From contig CAZUMJ010000015.1 of assembly GCA_964621605.1 (NCBI GenBank), positions 1-64,000 on the forward strand: a DNA stretch of 64,000 nucleotides. Reading direction: 5' to 3'. The position numbers and the translations under genes are program-made. The notes beneath the pieces were generated by a model, which was not told where the DNA came from, searched no databases, and worked only from the letters and a program-made list of their open reading frames with translations. This document shows, piece by piece, positions 41,465 to 50,446 of this stretch; position 1 is the stretch's first letter; each line of letters begins with the position of its first letter. Source of the DNA: CAZUMJ01 sp964621605 (GTDB lineage Bacteria; Actinomycetota; Acidimicrobiia; Acidimicrobiales; Iamiaceae).

Positions 41465-42274
41465 TCAGAGCTGAAGGACCGCGTCGGACAGGCTCGGCCA
41501 GGCGTCGGCTGCCCAGGCGCCGAACGGTTCATCGGTGAGGACGATCAGCGCACACTCGGCGACGGGGTCGACCCACATGAAGGTTCCCGCCTGACCGAAA
41601 TGCCCGAACGTCGCGGGAGAGTTGTTGCTGCCAGTCCAGTGCGGGCACTTGAGACCGCGCACCTCCGGTCCGAGCCCCCAGTCATTGGGGCGTTGCGTAC
41701 CGAACCCGGGAAGAACGCCATCGAGGCCCGGGAAGGCAACAGTCCGCAGGGTGCCCACCGTGCTGGGGGCGAGCAGACGCGTCGGCGCGAGCAGTTCCTG
41801 CGCGACGCACGCCAGATCGCGCGTCGATGAGCTGGCGCCGTGGGCGGGGGAGCCGCCGAGCGCGGTCGCAGTGAGACCGAGTGGGTCGGCGATCGCTTCG
41901 TGGAGGTAGGCGGCGAAGGGAATCTCGGTGGCCTCGGCCACCGCATCGCCGAGGCGTTCGTAACCGGCGTTGCTGTAGATGCGTCGGCTGCCGACGGGTG
42001 CGATGCGCGTGCCGTCGGGCCCCAGCCCTGATGCGTGGGCGAGCAGGTGCGCGACCGTGGCGTCTCCGTCGGCGACAACCTGGTCGAGGGTGAGCGCGCC
42101 TTCTTCGACGGCGACGTGCACCGCCAACGCGACGAGCAACTTCGTCACCGATGCCAACGGGAACGGCTGATCAACCGGGCCGTGCAGCGCGCGTGGTCCT
42201 TCAGGGCCGACGATGGCCGCGGCCACGGTTGCGGCTGGCCACGTGTCGACAAGGCTGAGCGGTGTTGCCGTCAT
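41465..42274 (-). CDS. Serine hydrolase of the beta-lactamase/esterase (class C-like) family
   Basis: 269 residues from the ATG at 42274. The SxxK nucleophile motif is PLASVTKLLVALAVHVA, the YxN motif is RRIYSNAGYERLGDAV, and the third motif is the H-x-G type FGHFGQAGTFMWVD. These proteins (EstB/LACTB-like) are usually esterases or D-amino-acid peptidases rather than true beta-lactamases. There is no signal peptide, so it is probably cytoplasmic. It is divergent from the glutathione peroxidase gene with 66 bases between. Confidence 0.85.
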   Translation of the reverse strand: MTATPLSLVDTWPAATVAAAIVGPEGPRALHGPVDQPFPLASVTKLLVALAVHVAVEEGALTLDQVVADGDATVAHLLAHASGLGPDGTRIAPVGSRRIYSNAGYERLGDAVAEATEIPFAAYLHEAIADPLGLTATALGGSPAHGASSSTRDLACVAQELLAPTRLLAPSTVGTLRTVAFPGLDGVLPGFGTQRPNDWGLGPEVRGLKCPHWTGSNNSPATFGHFGQAGTFMWVDPVAECALIVLTDEPFGAWAADAWPSLSDAVLQL

Positions 42275-42340
42275 GTGAGCTCTCGAAGGGGGCATACTCC
42301 GCTGGAAGCAGGTCTCCGTCTCGCATCAGGGAGCAAGAGC

Positions 42341-42832
42341 GTGTCCATCTACGACCAGTCCATCCATGCACTCGACGGTATGCCCGCCGACCTCAGTACC
42401 TACCGCGAGCAGGCAGTGCTGGTGGTGAACGTCGCCTCGCGCTGCGGGTTGACGCCACAGTACGAGGGCCTGGAGCGCCTGCAGGAACGCTACGCGGCCG
42501 CGGGCTTCACCGTCCTCGGCTTCCCCTGCAACCAGTTCGCGGGCCAGGAGCCAGGCTCGGCAGCCGAGATCGCCGAGTTCTGCAGTACGACCTACGGCGT
42601 GTCGTTCCCCTTGACCGAGAAGATCGAGGTGAACGGCGACGGTCGTCATCCCCTGTACGCAGAGCTGTGTGAGGTGGCAGACGCCGAGGGCTACTCGGGC
42701 GACATCCGCTGGAACTTCGAGAAGTTCCTCGTCGCCCCCGGTGGGGATGTCGTTGCGCGGTTCGCGCCGCAGGTCGAACCCGAGGACGCCGTCGTGACGT
42801 CGGCGATCGAGGCGCACCTGCCCGGGAAGTAG
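42341..42832 (+). CDS. Glutathione peroxidase-family thiol peroxidase
   Basis: 163 residues from a GTG at 42341, with GGGAG nine bases upstream. The peroxidatic Cys is in LVVNVASRCGLTPQYEGL (Cys, not selenocysteine), the resolving-Cys/Gln block is FTVLGFPCNQFAGQEPGSA, and the Trp/Asn motif is in IRWNFEKFLVAPGGD. Actinobacteria usually use thioredoxin rather than glutathione as donor for these enzymes. Its role is removal of lipid and other peroxides. It is divergent from the serine hydrolase. A GC-rich imperfect hairpin lies after the stop (about 42853-42892). Confidence 0.92.
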   Translation: MSIYDQSIHALDGMPADLSTYREQAVLVVNVASRCGLTPQYEGLERLQERYAAAGFTVLGFPCNQFAGQEPGSAAEIAEFCSTTYGVSFPLTEKIEVNGDGRHPLYAELCEVADAEGYSGDIRWNFEKFLVAPGGDVVARFAPQVEPEDAVVTSAIEAHLPGK

Positions 42833-43020
42833 CGCTGCTGTCGGTGCCGCGGTCCGCCCCTCTGCCTGCGTTACACACGGCGGCAAGGGGCAGATGAGGC
42901 GGTAGGGGCTAGTCTCGTGCCACGGCGCGGTGCCCATCGCTTCGGCAGCGCCGCGGGCCCCGAATTGCGTCACTCAGGTGCGCGGCAGCGTGGGTCCACC
43001 ACGACCCTCAGGAGCCACGC

Positions 43021-44226
43021 ATGTCCCACTTGGAGCCTTCGCCGGCTGCGGCGTCCGGCGCGCTAGCCGCAGCGACGTTCGCTGACCTCGGTGTCGCGGA
43101 GGGGCTCGTTGCGGCCCTCGCCGAGCGCGGCATCGAAGCGCCGTTCCCCATCCAGGCTTTGACGATCGCCGATGCGCTCGCCGGGCGTGACGTGTGCGGG
43201 AAGGCCAAGACCGGCTCAGGGAAGACCCTGGCCTTCGGCCTTCCTCTGCTCCAGCGTGTCAGCGCCGCGGCTTCGCAGCGGCCACGTGCGCTGATCCTCG
43301 TCCCGACGCGTGAGCTGGCAGTGCAGGTGTCCGACGAGCTGGCGCCGCTCGGCGAGGCTTGCTCGGCGCGTGTCGAGGCGGTCTACGGCGGTGCGGATCT
43401 GGAGCGTCAGGCGAGACACCTCAAGCAGGGCGCCGAGGTCGTCGTCGCAACCCCGGGTCGGCTCATCGACCTGATCGAGCGTGGCGCGGTGGGCCTCGGC
43501 GACGTCGACATCGTGGTCGTCGACGAGGCAGATCGCATGGCCGACATGGGATTCCTTCCCCAGGTCGAGTGGCTTCTGCGGCACGTCGAGGGTGGCCATC
43601 AGACGTTGCTGTTCTCCGCGACGCTCGACGGCGTCGTGCACACGTTGGTCGAGCGGTACCAGCACGATCCCGTGCGGCACGAGGTCGGCTCCGACACCGT
43701 CACGGTCGATCGCATGGTCCACCACTTCCTGCTCGTCCATGAGATGGACAAGGTGCGAGTCGCGGCGGCCTGCGCCCGAGGCGTTGATCGCACCATGGTC
43801 TTCGTACGGACAAAGCGCGGAGCCGACCGGCTTCTCGCGCACCTCGAAGAAGAGGGTGTACGGGCCGGCGCGATCCATGGCGACCTGCCGCAACGAGTGC
43901 GTGAACGGGCACTCAGCAGGTTCAGCGATGGTGAGCTCCAGGTGCTGGTCGCCACCGATGTCGCCGCTCGAGGCATCCACGTGGACGACGTCGACCTCGT
44001 CGTGCACTACGACCCGCCCGAGGATCACAAGTCGTACCTGCACCGATCAGGACGGACTGCGCGCGCTGGCGAAGACGGCGTGGTCGTCACGTTGGTGCTC
44101 TGGAATCAAGAACTCGACGTGCGCCGGCTGCAGACACGCGTTGGTGTGAAGCAGCCGATCATCGAGATCTTCTCCAACGATCCGAGGCTGCTCGACCTCG
44201 CAGGGTGGGACTCGTCCGGCGAGTGA
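43021..44226 (+). CDS. DEAD-box ATP-dependent RNA helicase
   Basis: 401 residues, a compact helicase core with a very short C-terminal tail. Motifs in order are Q-motif (PFPIQALTIADALAGRDVCG), I (GKAKTGSGKTLAFGL), Ia (ILVPTRELAVQVSDEL), Ib (VVVATPGRLIDLI), II (VVVDEADRMADMGF), III (LLFSATLDG), V (VLVATDVAARGIHVDDVDLV) and VI (YLHRSGRTARAGEDG). The likely role is unwinding of structured RNA during ribosome assembly or cold growth. The upstream 188 bases carry no other gene and would form a structured leader. Confidence 0.95.
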   Translation: MSHLEPSPAAASGALAAATFADLGVAEGLVAALAERGIEAPFPIQALTIADALAGRDVCGKAKTGSGKTLAFGLPLLQRVSAAASQRPRALILVPTRELAVQVSDELAPLGEACSARVEAVYGGADLERQARHLKQGAEVVVATPGRLIDLIERGAVGLGDVDIVVVDEADRMADMGFLPQVEWLLRHVEGGHQTLLFSATLDGVVHTLVERYQHDPVRHEVGSDTVTVDRMVHHFLLVHEMDKVRVAAACARGVDRTMVFVRTKRGADRLLAHLEEEGVRAGAIHGDLPQRVRERALSRFSDGELQVLVATDVAARGIHVDDVDLVVHYDPPEDHKSYLHRSGRTARAGEDGVVVTLVLWNQELDVRRLQTRVGVKQPIIEIFSNDPRLLDLAGWDSSGE

Positions 44227-44369
44227 GGGTGCTCTTCGGCTCCGGCCAGCGGTACACATTGAGGCGAGGCACTACGCGATGAGCATGCATAAAACGGGGG
44301 TCAATAGATCAGCCGCGTGTGCCGAAAGTATCTGGAGTGATCCGCTGAGGCATCAGGAGCTACCGGGCG

Positions 44370-46154
44370 ATGGCTGTAAAGACAACCACGTGCGTTGAAT
44401 GCGGGGCAGTGCTCAAGGCAGGGGCTGCCTTCTGCACCGCCTGCGGTCGCGCCGCGACTGACGATGCTGCTCAGTCGGCAACCACACCCCCGCCGGAAGC
44501 CGCGCTTTGTGCGGAATGCGGGAAGGTGCTCCGCCCGAACGCATCGTTTTGCACCGGGTGCGGCCGATCTGTCGGCGTCGACACGGCAGCCGCGGTGGGC
44601 GCAGCCGCGGCAGGAGCGGGCTCAGCGGCTGCTGACAAGCGGGTGAACCTGGCCAAGGACGTCAAGGGTGCCAAGGCGCCACAAGACGTCGAGGCGGCCA
44701 AGGGTGCCAAGGCGCCACAAGACGTCGAGGCGGCCAAGGAACCGTCGGACTCTGCGGATACCAAGGACACGAAGTCCGTCGCGAAGCCAGGTGGATCGAT
44801 GCCGCCGCCCCCCACGGCCGCGTCGATAGGTCTCGGGGTCAGCACGGACGATGCGTCCAGCGGTGAGCCGAACACGCAGGCAGCGATCTCCTGTGGGACG
44901 TGTGGAAAGCCGATGCGCCCCGGCCTGACCGTCTGCAGCTCCTGCGGAGGGAAGGCCGCGCCGGTGATCACCGAAGAAGCGCGTCAGTCGGGCCCGAAGG
45001 GCAGCCGGACGATTCTCGCCTCGGTCAGCGGTGGTGCTTCGAGCTATGGCAGCCGGGCGCCTGCTGCCTCGAGCTCACCGCCACCGCCGACCGCACCGTC
45101 AACGCCAGCGGGGCCTGACCCCAACCACAACAAGCGCGTCGCCGTGGCGGTCGCGGCGGTGCTCCTGCTGCTGCTGGCATGTGCCGGAGTCGTGTACGCC
45201 GCTTTGGGTAGCGACGGGAACGGCAGCGTCCGGGCGGGGAGCTCGATCGACTCGGCAGACGGCACCACCCGGGTGCGCCGTCACACCGGCACCTCGGGCG
45301 GTTCGAGCGACAGCGCGCCGAGCGACTCGAAGCCGGCTGACTCAGTCGCGCCCGGCTCGACCAACGCGGACCCAGAAGAGACGACGACCACGGTCGGGCA
45401 CTCCGGGTCTGGGGGCACCACACCCGGAACGCATGCTCCCGGCACGGTGCCGCCGGCGACAAGCGGTGGGACTCCTCCTCCGCCTCCTCCGCCGGTCACC
45501 AACCCGGCGCTTCCGCCAGCGGTGCTGCAGGTTGGGGTGAACTCCGCGTCGATGTCCGGAAACGGGCCCCAGACGTCGGTGCGCATCTCGAACCGTGGCG
45601 GGCAGCCGTACTCCTTCGTCACCGGCATCTCGGGCATTCCGGGTGGCGTGTCGGTGAGCCCCGCGTCCGGCTCGGTCGCTGCAGGTGCGTCGCTCGACCT
45701 GACCCTGACCTGGCATGTCGCCGGCACGCCTGAGGGCTTCTACAACGGGCGGCTCGATGTCTCCACGAACGTCGGCCTCAAGAGCGTGTCCTTGCAGACC
45801 GACTCGCGCGCAGCGGACCAGATCGATCAGTTCGGGTGGCAAGGCCCGGCGTGCGCGCAGGACAGCTACCTGACGTTCCGTGTGCTGTTCCTTGCCCAGG
45901 GGGGTGCCGCACCGGCGCTACCGCCGAACTCCGCTGCGCTCGACCGCACCATCACGTTCGTGGGTTCGACCCTCAACGGTGCTTCGGGCAACCTGTTCTC
46001 CATGCCTCCCGAGCACAGCCACGTCGGGCCGAACTACGTCAACTACCGCTCACGGGCACCCATCACCGTGAACGGTGGACGGCGGGTCCTTGTCACGTTG
46101 ACCGATACGGCGGGCACCCCGGCGCAAGCGATCGGTGGCCAGGCCTGCAGCTAG
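44370..46154 (+). CDS. Zinc-ribbon / TM / Ig-like membrane protein
   Basis: 594 residues, an unusual modular protein. Two zinc ribbons lie at the N-terminus (CVECGAVLKAGAAFCTACGR and CAECGKVLRPNASFCTGCGR), with a third at about residue 175 (CGTCGKPMRPGLTVCSSCGG). Low-complexity segments separate them. One TM helix (VAVAVAAVLLLLLACAGVVY) is at about residue 252, and then a Ser/Thr/Pro linker leads to an outer part with an Ig/BACON-like beta-sandwich (VRISNRGGQPYSFVTGISGI, then LDLTLTWHVAGTPEGFYNG) and a final cysteine-containing beta domain. The ribbons should be cytoplasmic and the Ig part outside. The ATG follows CAGGAG. Function is unknown. Confidence 0.7.
   Translation: MAVKTTTCVECGAVLKAGAAFCTACGRAATDDAAQSATTPPPEAALCAECGKVLRPNASFCTGCGRSVGVDTAAAVGAAAAGAGSAAADKRVNLAKDVKGAKAPQDVEAAKGAKAPQDVEAAKEPSDSADTKDTKSVAKPGGSMPPPPTAASIGLGVSTDDASSGEPNTQAAISCGTCGKPMRPGLTVCSSCGGKAAPVITEEARQSGPKGSRTILASVSGGASSYGSRAPAASSSPPPPTAPSTPAGPDPNHNKRVAVAVAAVLLLLLACAGVVYAALGSDGNGSVRAGSSIDSADGTTRVRRHTGTSGGSSDSAPSDSKPADSVAPGSTNADPEETTTTVGHSGSGGTTPGTHAPGTVPPATSGGTPPPPPPPVTNPALPPAVLQVGVNSASMSGNGPQTSVRISNRGGQPYSFVTGISGIPGGVSVSPASGSVAAGASLDLTLTWHVAGTPEGFYNGRLDVSTNVGLKSVSLQTDSRAADQIDQFGWQGPACAQDSYLTFRVLFLAQGGAAPALPPNSAALDRTITFVGSTLNGASGNLFSMPPEHSHVGPNYVNYRSRAPITVNGGRRVLVTLTDTAGTPAQAIGGQACS
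44663..44739 (+). repeat. 36-base tandem duplication
   Basis: Two exact copies of a 12-codon unit (GAKAPQDVEAAK) follow each other in the linker after the second zinc ribbon, plus a few bases of a third. Frame is preserved. Confidence 0.9.
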
Positions 46155-47974
46155 CAGCTCAGGTTCGGGCGCTCGCCCCAACCGTCGACCCAGACGAGCT
46201 GCTGGCAGCGGTCGTCACGAGCCGCCTGCCGTCTCATGTTGACCCTCGCGCCTGGCACGACCTGCTTGGGGCACGGCCCGATGCTGCCCTCGTGGCCACG
46301 CTGGCGTCGCAGGAAGCGGGGGACCCAACTGCTCTCGGGTGTGTGCACGAAGTCTTCCGGGACGATCGCCTGGCGAACGGTGCTGTCTACACGCCGCCGA
46401 TGTTGGCCCGCGCGCTGGTGTCGCTCGTGCTCACACAGGATGAGCAGAAGGTGCTCGACCCAGCAGTCGGCGGTGGAGCGTTTCTGCTCGCCGCCGCGGA
46501 GCATCTCCTGCGGGCGCGGCCGTCCTCCCGCGCTGCCGTCGTGCGGTGTCTCTGGGGGGTGGACGTCGACCCCCGCGCGTTGCGCGTCACGATGGCCGCG
46601 CTTGCGTGGTGGTCGTGTCTCGATGGGTCACCTCCTGCCTGGCCGGACGAGGTGCAGTTCCGCCATGGCGACGCGCTCGACCTCGACGGCGCCGTCCCAT
46701 TCGCAGGGTTTGACGCGGTAGTCGGGAACCCGCCGTTCCAGGGGCAGTTCCGGCGAGCAACGGCCCGGCGACGCACCCCGACGAGCGCAGCGAACCCTGG
46801 AGGTGATCGTCGCAGCGACACCGCGCTTGTCTTCCTTGAGCACGCTTGCCGACTGACCCGCCCAGGGGGTCGCGTGCTGCTGGTGCAGCCCCAGTCGGTG
46901 TTGGCATCGCAAGGTGGGGCGAGGTTGCGGCGCGCCATTGGCGTGCAGGCGCGCATCGCGGGCATGTGGGTTGGCGCTCCGCAAGACATCGGCGCGTCCG
47001 TCGATGTCTGTGCGCCGCTCCTCGTCGTCGACGGTGCCGAGTACGGCGGTTCGAGCTGCGTGCACTCCATTCACCGCTGGACGGGGCCGCGCTGCGCTCC
47101 GACGTCCGCGGTCGACCAACGGGCCCTGTCGTTGGAGCTCGGTGACAGGTGGAGCGTCTTGATCGCGGATCTCATCTCCGACTGCGAGCTCGACGTGGAG
47201 GCGACCGGCGTCTGGCAGGGGCGACTGGGAGATCGGGCACGGGTGACCGCAGGGTTCCGACAGCACTTCTATGGGTTGGCTCCGTTTGTGCGCGAGCACC
47301 GTGGGCACGGTGAGCCTTCGCGCGCAGTTGCACCGCCGTGCGCGCCTCTCGTGACCGTTGGCGGTATCGACCCCCTCCATCTGCGTTGGGGGCGGGCACC
47401 CGCCCGTATCGCTGGCGAGACGTTGCAAGCAGCCTGCGTGGATCTGGATGCGCTGCACGTGGCCGACCCCTCGTTGAGCCGGTGGGTGCTGGCACGACGC
47501 GTCCCAAAGGTGCTCGTCGCGACGCAGGCCAAGGCGCTCGAGGCGGCGGTCGACCGCCGCGGAGATGTCGTGCCTGCAACGCCTGTGATCTCTGTCGAGC
47601 CCTTCGAGGAGGAGGACCTCGACTGGCTTGCGGCGGTCCTCTGCGCCCCACCCGTCAGCGCGTGGATGTGGCAACGTCGCGCAGGGAGTGGCCTTTCCAC
47701 CACGACCATGCGGGTGAGCGCCGCTGACGTTGCGGAGGTTCCCTTGCCCCGCGACAGCGAATGGTGGGAGCGGGGTGCCCGCGCCGCGAGCGACGCCACG
47801 TACGCGGCAGAGGCAGGCGACGAGGCTGCCTGGCGGGGAGCGCTGGACACGGTCGGTGTCACCATGACGCTGGCCTACGGCTTCTCCGAGGCGCACCCGG
47901 TCATTGCGTGGTGGCGAGCACGCCTTCCGGCGTGGCGGTGCTCGGGAGGGGCGGGGGACGCCGTCTCGGGTTGA
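46145..47974 (+). CDS. N6-adenine-specific DNA methyltransferase (class I SAM-dependent, TaqI-like)
   Basis: About 609 residues if read from 46145. SAM-binding motif I is KVLDPAVGGGAFLLAAAEHL, the acidic motif II is LWGVDVDPRALRVTMAAL, and the catalytic motif IV is DAVVGNPPFQGQF (NPPF). GGRVLLVQPQSVLASQGG follows. The second half would be the target-recognition domain, ending with VPLPRDSEWWERG. The start is a problem: in this frame no ATG, GTG or TTG occurs between GTG 45851 (deep inside the previous gene) and GTG 46292. Coding similarity seems to begin near VRALAPTVDPDELLAAVV, so a CTG at 46145, ten bases before the end of the previous gene, is my choice. No restriction enzyme is next to it. 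Confidence 0.78.
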   Translation: MQLAAQVRALAPTVDPDELLAAVVTSRLPSHVDPRAWHDLLGARPDAALVATLASQEAGDPTALGCVHEVFRDDRLANGAVYTPPMLARALVSLVLTQDEQKVLDPAVGGGAFLLAAAEHLLRARPSSRAAVVRCLWGVDVDPRALRVTMAALAWWSCLDGSPPAWPDEVQFRHGDALDLDGAVPFAGFDAVVGNPPFQGQFRRATARRRTPTSAANPGGDRRSDTALVFLEHACRLTRPGGRVLLVQPQSVLASQGGARLRRAIGVQARIAGMWVGAPQDIGASVDVCAPLLVVDGAEYGGSSCVHSIHRWTGPRCAPTSAVDQRALSLELGDRWSVLIADLISDCELDVEATGVWQGRLGDRARVTAGFRQHFYGLAPFVREHRGHGEPSRAVAPPCAPLVTVGGIDPLHLRWGRAPARIAGETLQAACVDLDALHVADPSLSRWVLARRVPKVLVATQAKALEAAVDRRGDVVPATPVISVEPFEEEDLDWLAAVLCAPPVSAWMWQRRAGSGLSTTTMRVSAADVAEVPLPRDSEWWERGARAASDATYAAEAGDEAAWRGALDTVGVTMTLAYGFSEAHPVIAWWRARLPAWRCSGGAGDAVSG

Positions 47975-48042
47975 GGCGCGCTTCGTCGTCGCGGACGAGG
48001 AAGGCACAATGCGGTGCTGCCCGCGCGCGACGATGGACAGCC

Positions 48043-48951
48043 ATGGCTTCGAGCGCTGGGCGACCAGATCGACGCACGTCACCAGCGGCTCCGCAGGGAG
48101 CGGCGATCGTGCTTGCGGTCGTTGGCGTGCTGCTGCTCGTCGTCGGCGTGCTGTGGGGCACCGTTCGCTCCAACGGAGCAGACGCGCAGACGGTTGCAGG
48201 GTCGACGACCACCACGACGAACGCGGCGCACTCGACAGCTGCGGGCGCGCTCGCTCCGGTGCCGACGGTGCTGTCAGTCGATCAACGACAGCCGGGCACG
48301 ACCTCGCCGTACGAAACGACGACGGTGTGGGTGACGACTACGACGACGACGACCACCATTCCCGGCCTCGGAACGGGCTTGAACGTCCGTGGGGGGCCTC
48401 TGGCGATTGCGCCCGGCGGACGCGGCACCCTCCTCGTCTCGAACACGGGCGCGGCGAGCTTCCAGTGGGGAGTTGCCTCCTCGGACGCTGGGGTGCGAGT
48501 CACACCGGCGAGAGGCGAGCTTGCGCCGCACGAGACGGCCACGTTGAGCGTGCGCGTGGCGTCCGACGAGGAGTCGCCTGCCGCAACGTTGACCTTCGTG
48601 ACCATCGGAGGTGGCGTGGCCACCGTGTCGGTGCGCATCCTCGGAAACGAACCGCCGGCCACGACGTCCCTGTCGTTCTCGCCGGCGTCACCGACCTGCG
48701 GCCAAGCCGTGGTGGTAACCGCAGTGGTCCCCGCTGGGGCCGTATCAGTGCTCGCCACCTATCGCATCGGTGACGGTGTGCCGCGCACGCTCGTGTTCAC
48801 CAAGCAAGCCAAGGGCACCTGGACCGCCTCGATTCCGGCCCAGAGCGTTGGCGCGCACGTCCAGGTTGCGGTCCGATCTGATGGATCTGTCTCCTTCGAC
48901 CCGCTGCTCGAGTCTTACGACGTTGGGTCGAACGGCACGGTCCCGTGCTGA
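48043..48951 (+). CDS. Single-TM protein with Thr-rich linker and Ig-like outer domain
   Basis: 302 residues, not assigned. A short cytoplasmic start leads to one TM (AAIVLAVVGVLLLVVGVLWG), a Thr/Ser linker (TTTTTNAAHSTAAG and VWVTTTTTTTTIPG), then a BACON-like beta-sandwich (GRGTLLVSNTGAASFQWGVA, GELAPHETATLSVRV) and a second beta domain with a Cys pair (SPASPTCGQAVVVTAVV, ending GTVPC). The outer part repeats the theme of the 44370 protein without its zinc ribbons, so the two probably belong to one system flanking the methylase gene. Confidence 0.65.
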   Translation: MASSAGRPDRRTSPAAPQGAAIVLAVVGVLLLVVGVLWGTVRSNGADAQTVAGSTTTTTNAAHSTAAGALAPVPTVLSVDQRQPGTTSPYETTTVWVTTTTTTTTIPGLGTGLNVRGGPLAIAPGGRGTLLVSNTGAASFQWGVASSDAGVRVTPARGELAPHETATLSVRVASDEESPAATLTFVTIGGGVATVSVRILGNEPPATTSLSFSPASPTCGQAVVVTAVVPAGAVSVLATYRIGDGVPRTLVFTKQAKGTWTASIPAQSVGAHVQVAVRSDGSVSFDPLLESYDVGSNGTVPC

Positions 48952-49000
48952 CGAAGAAACCAGCTTGACGCTTCCCTTCGCTTCGTAGTCGAATGTCGCT

Positions 49001-49085
49001 CGCATCAGGAGTGCCCCGGGCAACCGGGTCCGGCAACCTGGGACGGACACCCAAGGTGCCCTCTCGCTGTAGTGGCGAGGATGTG
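49001..49085 (+). ncRNA. SAM riboswitch (SAM-I/SAM-IV clan) ahead of metX
   Basis: Conserved core elements occur in order: GGAGTGCC, a small hairpin capped GCAA (CCCGG/CCGGG), CCGGCAACC, a P3 stem (CCTGGG/CCCAAGG) and GGTGCC. A P4 hairpin (CTCGC/GCGAG) follows. P1 closes CGCATC (49001-49006) with GATGTG (49080-49085). This is the layout of S-adenosylmethionine aptamers, and the next genes are the methionine genes metX and a metY/metB type, the usual targets. The P2 hairpin is shorter than in textbook SAM-I RNAs. Confidence 0.75.
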
Positions 49086-49108
49086 GCTGCTCGGCATCGG
49101 CGAGCAGC
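49086..49108 (+). promoter_or_regulatory. Hairpin of the riboswitch expression platform
   Basis: GCTGCTCG / CGAGCAGC (8 bp, perfect) with a 7-base loop immediately follows P1 of the SAM aptamer and could compete with it. A U-tract is lacking, so control may act on translation or through Rho. Confidence 0.5.
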
Positions 49109-49204
49109 AACAACGTGTCCGGGGGTTTCCCGTTCTCGTGCAAGGGTGTCCGTTTCCGGTCGCTCGACCGTTGCCAGTCGGCCGGACGGAGAGGAACGCG
49201 GGAC

Positions 49205-50446
49205 GTGACGAGTCAGGAGGAACAGGCCTTCAACGCATCGGTCCCAGGCTTCGACCTCGACCCGTCGCTCATTCCCCGACCGAGCGCCCTGCCGGCTTCG
49301 GGTGCGTGGCGCCCGGGTGACCCGCTCGGTGAGCGGCAGTTCGTTCGCTTCGCGGTCGATCGACCTTTTGTGTTGGAGGGGGGCGCGCAACTGCGCGACC
49401 TGACCCTCGCGTTCGAGACGTGGGGCACGCTCAACGCGTCGGGAACGAACGCCATCCTTGTCTGCCACGCCTTGACCGGCGACGCACACGCAGCAGGTCC
49501 GGCGGGTCCGGGCCACCCGACACCTGGGTGGTGGGCCGACGTGATCGGGCCGGGCCTGGCAATAGACACCGATCGCTATTTCGTGGTGTGCGCCAACAAC
49601 CTGGGCGGCTGCCAGGGGTCGACGGGGCCTTCGTCAGATCGCCCAGATCGCCCGGAGAGGTACGGCTCAACCTTTCCGGTGGTGACCATGCGAGACCAGG
49701 TTCGCCTCCAGGCGAAGCTCGCGGACGCGCTCGGCGTCGAGAAGTGGCACGCGGTCGTTGGCGGGTCGATGGGTGGGATGCAGGTGCTCGAGTGGGGTGT
49801 GATGTTCCCCGAGCGCGTCGCTCGGTTGCTACCGATCGCAACGTGCGCGGCCGCAACCGCGCAGCAGATCGCCTGGTGGAGCACCGGACGCAGGGCGATC
49901 GCGCTCGACCCGCGCTGGCGGGCGGGCGACTACTACCACGCGGCTCCCGGCGACGGACCGCACGCGGGGTTGGCGCTTGCTCGCATGGTGTCTCAGATCA
50001 CGTTTCGCAGCGATGACGTGTTCACCGATCGATTCGGGCGCGAACTCGTCGATCCCGGCGAGGACGAGTTGCGCCTGTGGCAGCGCTTCCAGGTCGAGAG
50101 CTACCTCGACTACCACGGTGTGAAGCTCGCCCGACGCTTCGACGCCAACTCCTACCTGCTGCTGACGAAGGCCATGGACCTGCACGACCTCGCCCGTGGG
50201 CGTGGTGGCCTTGCTGCTGCGCTGGCACGCGTCCGTGCCTCGGTGCTCGTGTTGGGCATCAATTCAGATTTGCTCTACCCCACGTACCAGCAACGGGAAC
50301 TCGTGGAAGGACTGTCCGCCGTGGGAGGCGATGCGGCCTACTTCGAGCTGGACAGTCCCCATGGCCACGACGCGTTCCTCATCGAGACCGACCAGATCAG
50401 TCCCCCGATCGCCCGCTTCCTGGAAACCACGAGGACCGATTCATGA
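49205..50446 (+). CDS. metX: MetX, homoserine O-acetyltransferase
   Basis: Acetyl-CoA-dependent activation of homoserine in methionine synthesis. 413 residues from a GTG at 49205 preceded by AGAGGA. Alpha/beta-hydrolase fold: LAFETWGTLNASGTNAILVC, VVCANNLGGCQGSTGPSS, the nucleophile VVGGSMGGMQVLEWGVMFPE (Ser about 187), the acid region VLGINSDLLYPTYQQRELV and His in DSPHGHDAFLIE. A longer frame from 49115 would start inside the riboswitch platform and is rejected. It is under the SAM riboswitch and coupled by ATGA to the next gene. Confidence 0.95.
   Translation: MTSQEEQAFNASVPGFDLDPSLIPRPSALPASGAWRPGDPLGERQFVRFAVDRPFVLEGGAQLRDLTLAFETWGTLNASGTNAILVCHALTGDAHAAGPAGPGHPTPGWWADVIGPGLAIDTDRYFVVCANNLGGCQGSTGPSSDRPDRPERYGSTFPVVTMRDQVRLQAKLADALGVEKWHAVVGGSMGGMQVLEWGVMFPERVARLLPIATCAAATAQQIAWWSTGRRAIALDPRWRAGDYYHAAPGDGPHAGLALARMVSQITFRSDDVFTDRFGRELVDPGEDELRLWQRFQVESYLDYHGVKLARRFDANSYLLLTKAMDLHDLARGRGGLAAALARVRASVLVLGINSDLLYPTYQQRELVEGLSAVGGDAAYFELDSPHGHDAFLIETDQISPPIARFLETTRTDS

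Noticed and set aside
41465..42274. True beta-lactamase
   Set aside because: SxxK and YxN are present, but the third motif is HxG type, there is no signal peptide, and the size fits cytoplasmic esterase-like serine hydrolases.
42341..42832. Selenocysteine in the glutathione peroxidase
   Set aside because: The active-site codon is TGC (Cys) and no in-frame TGA is present.
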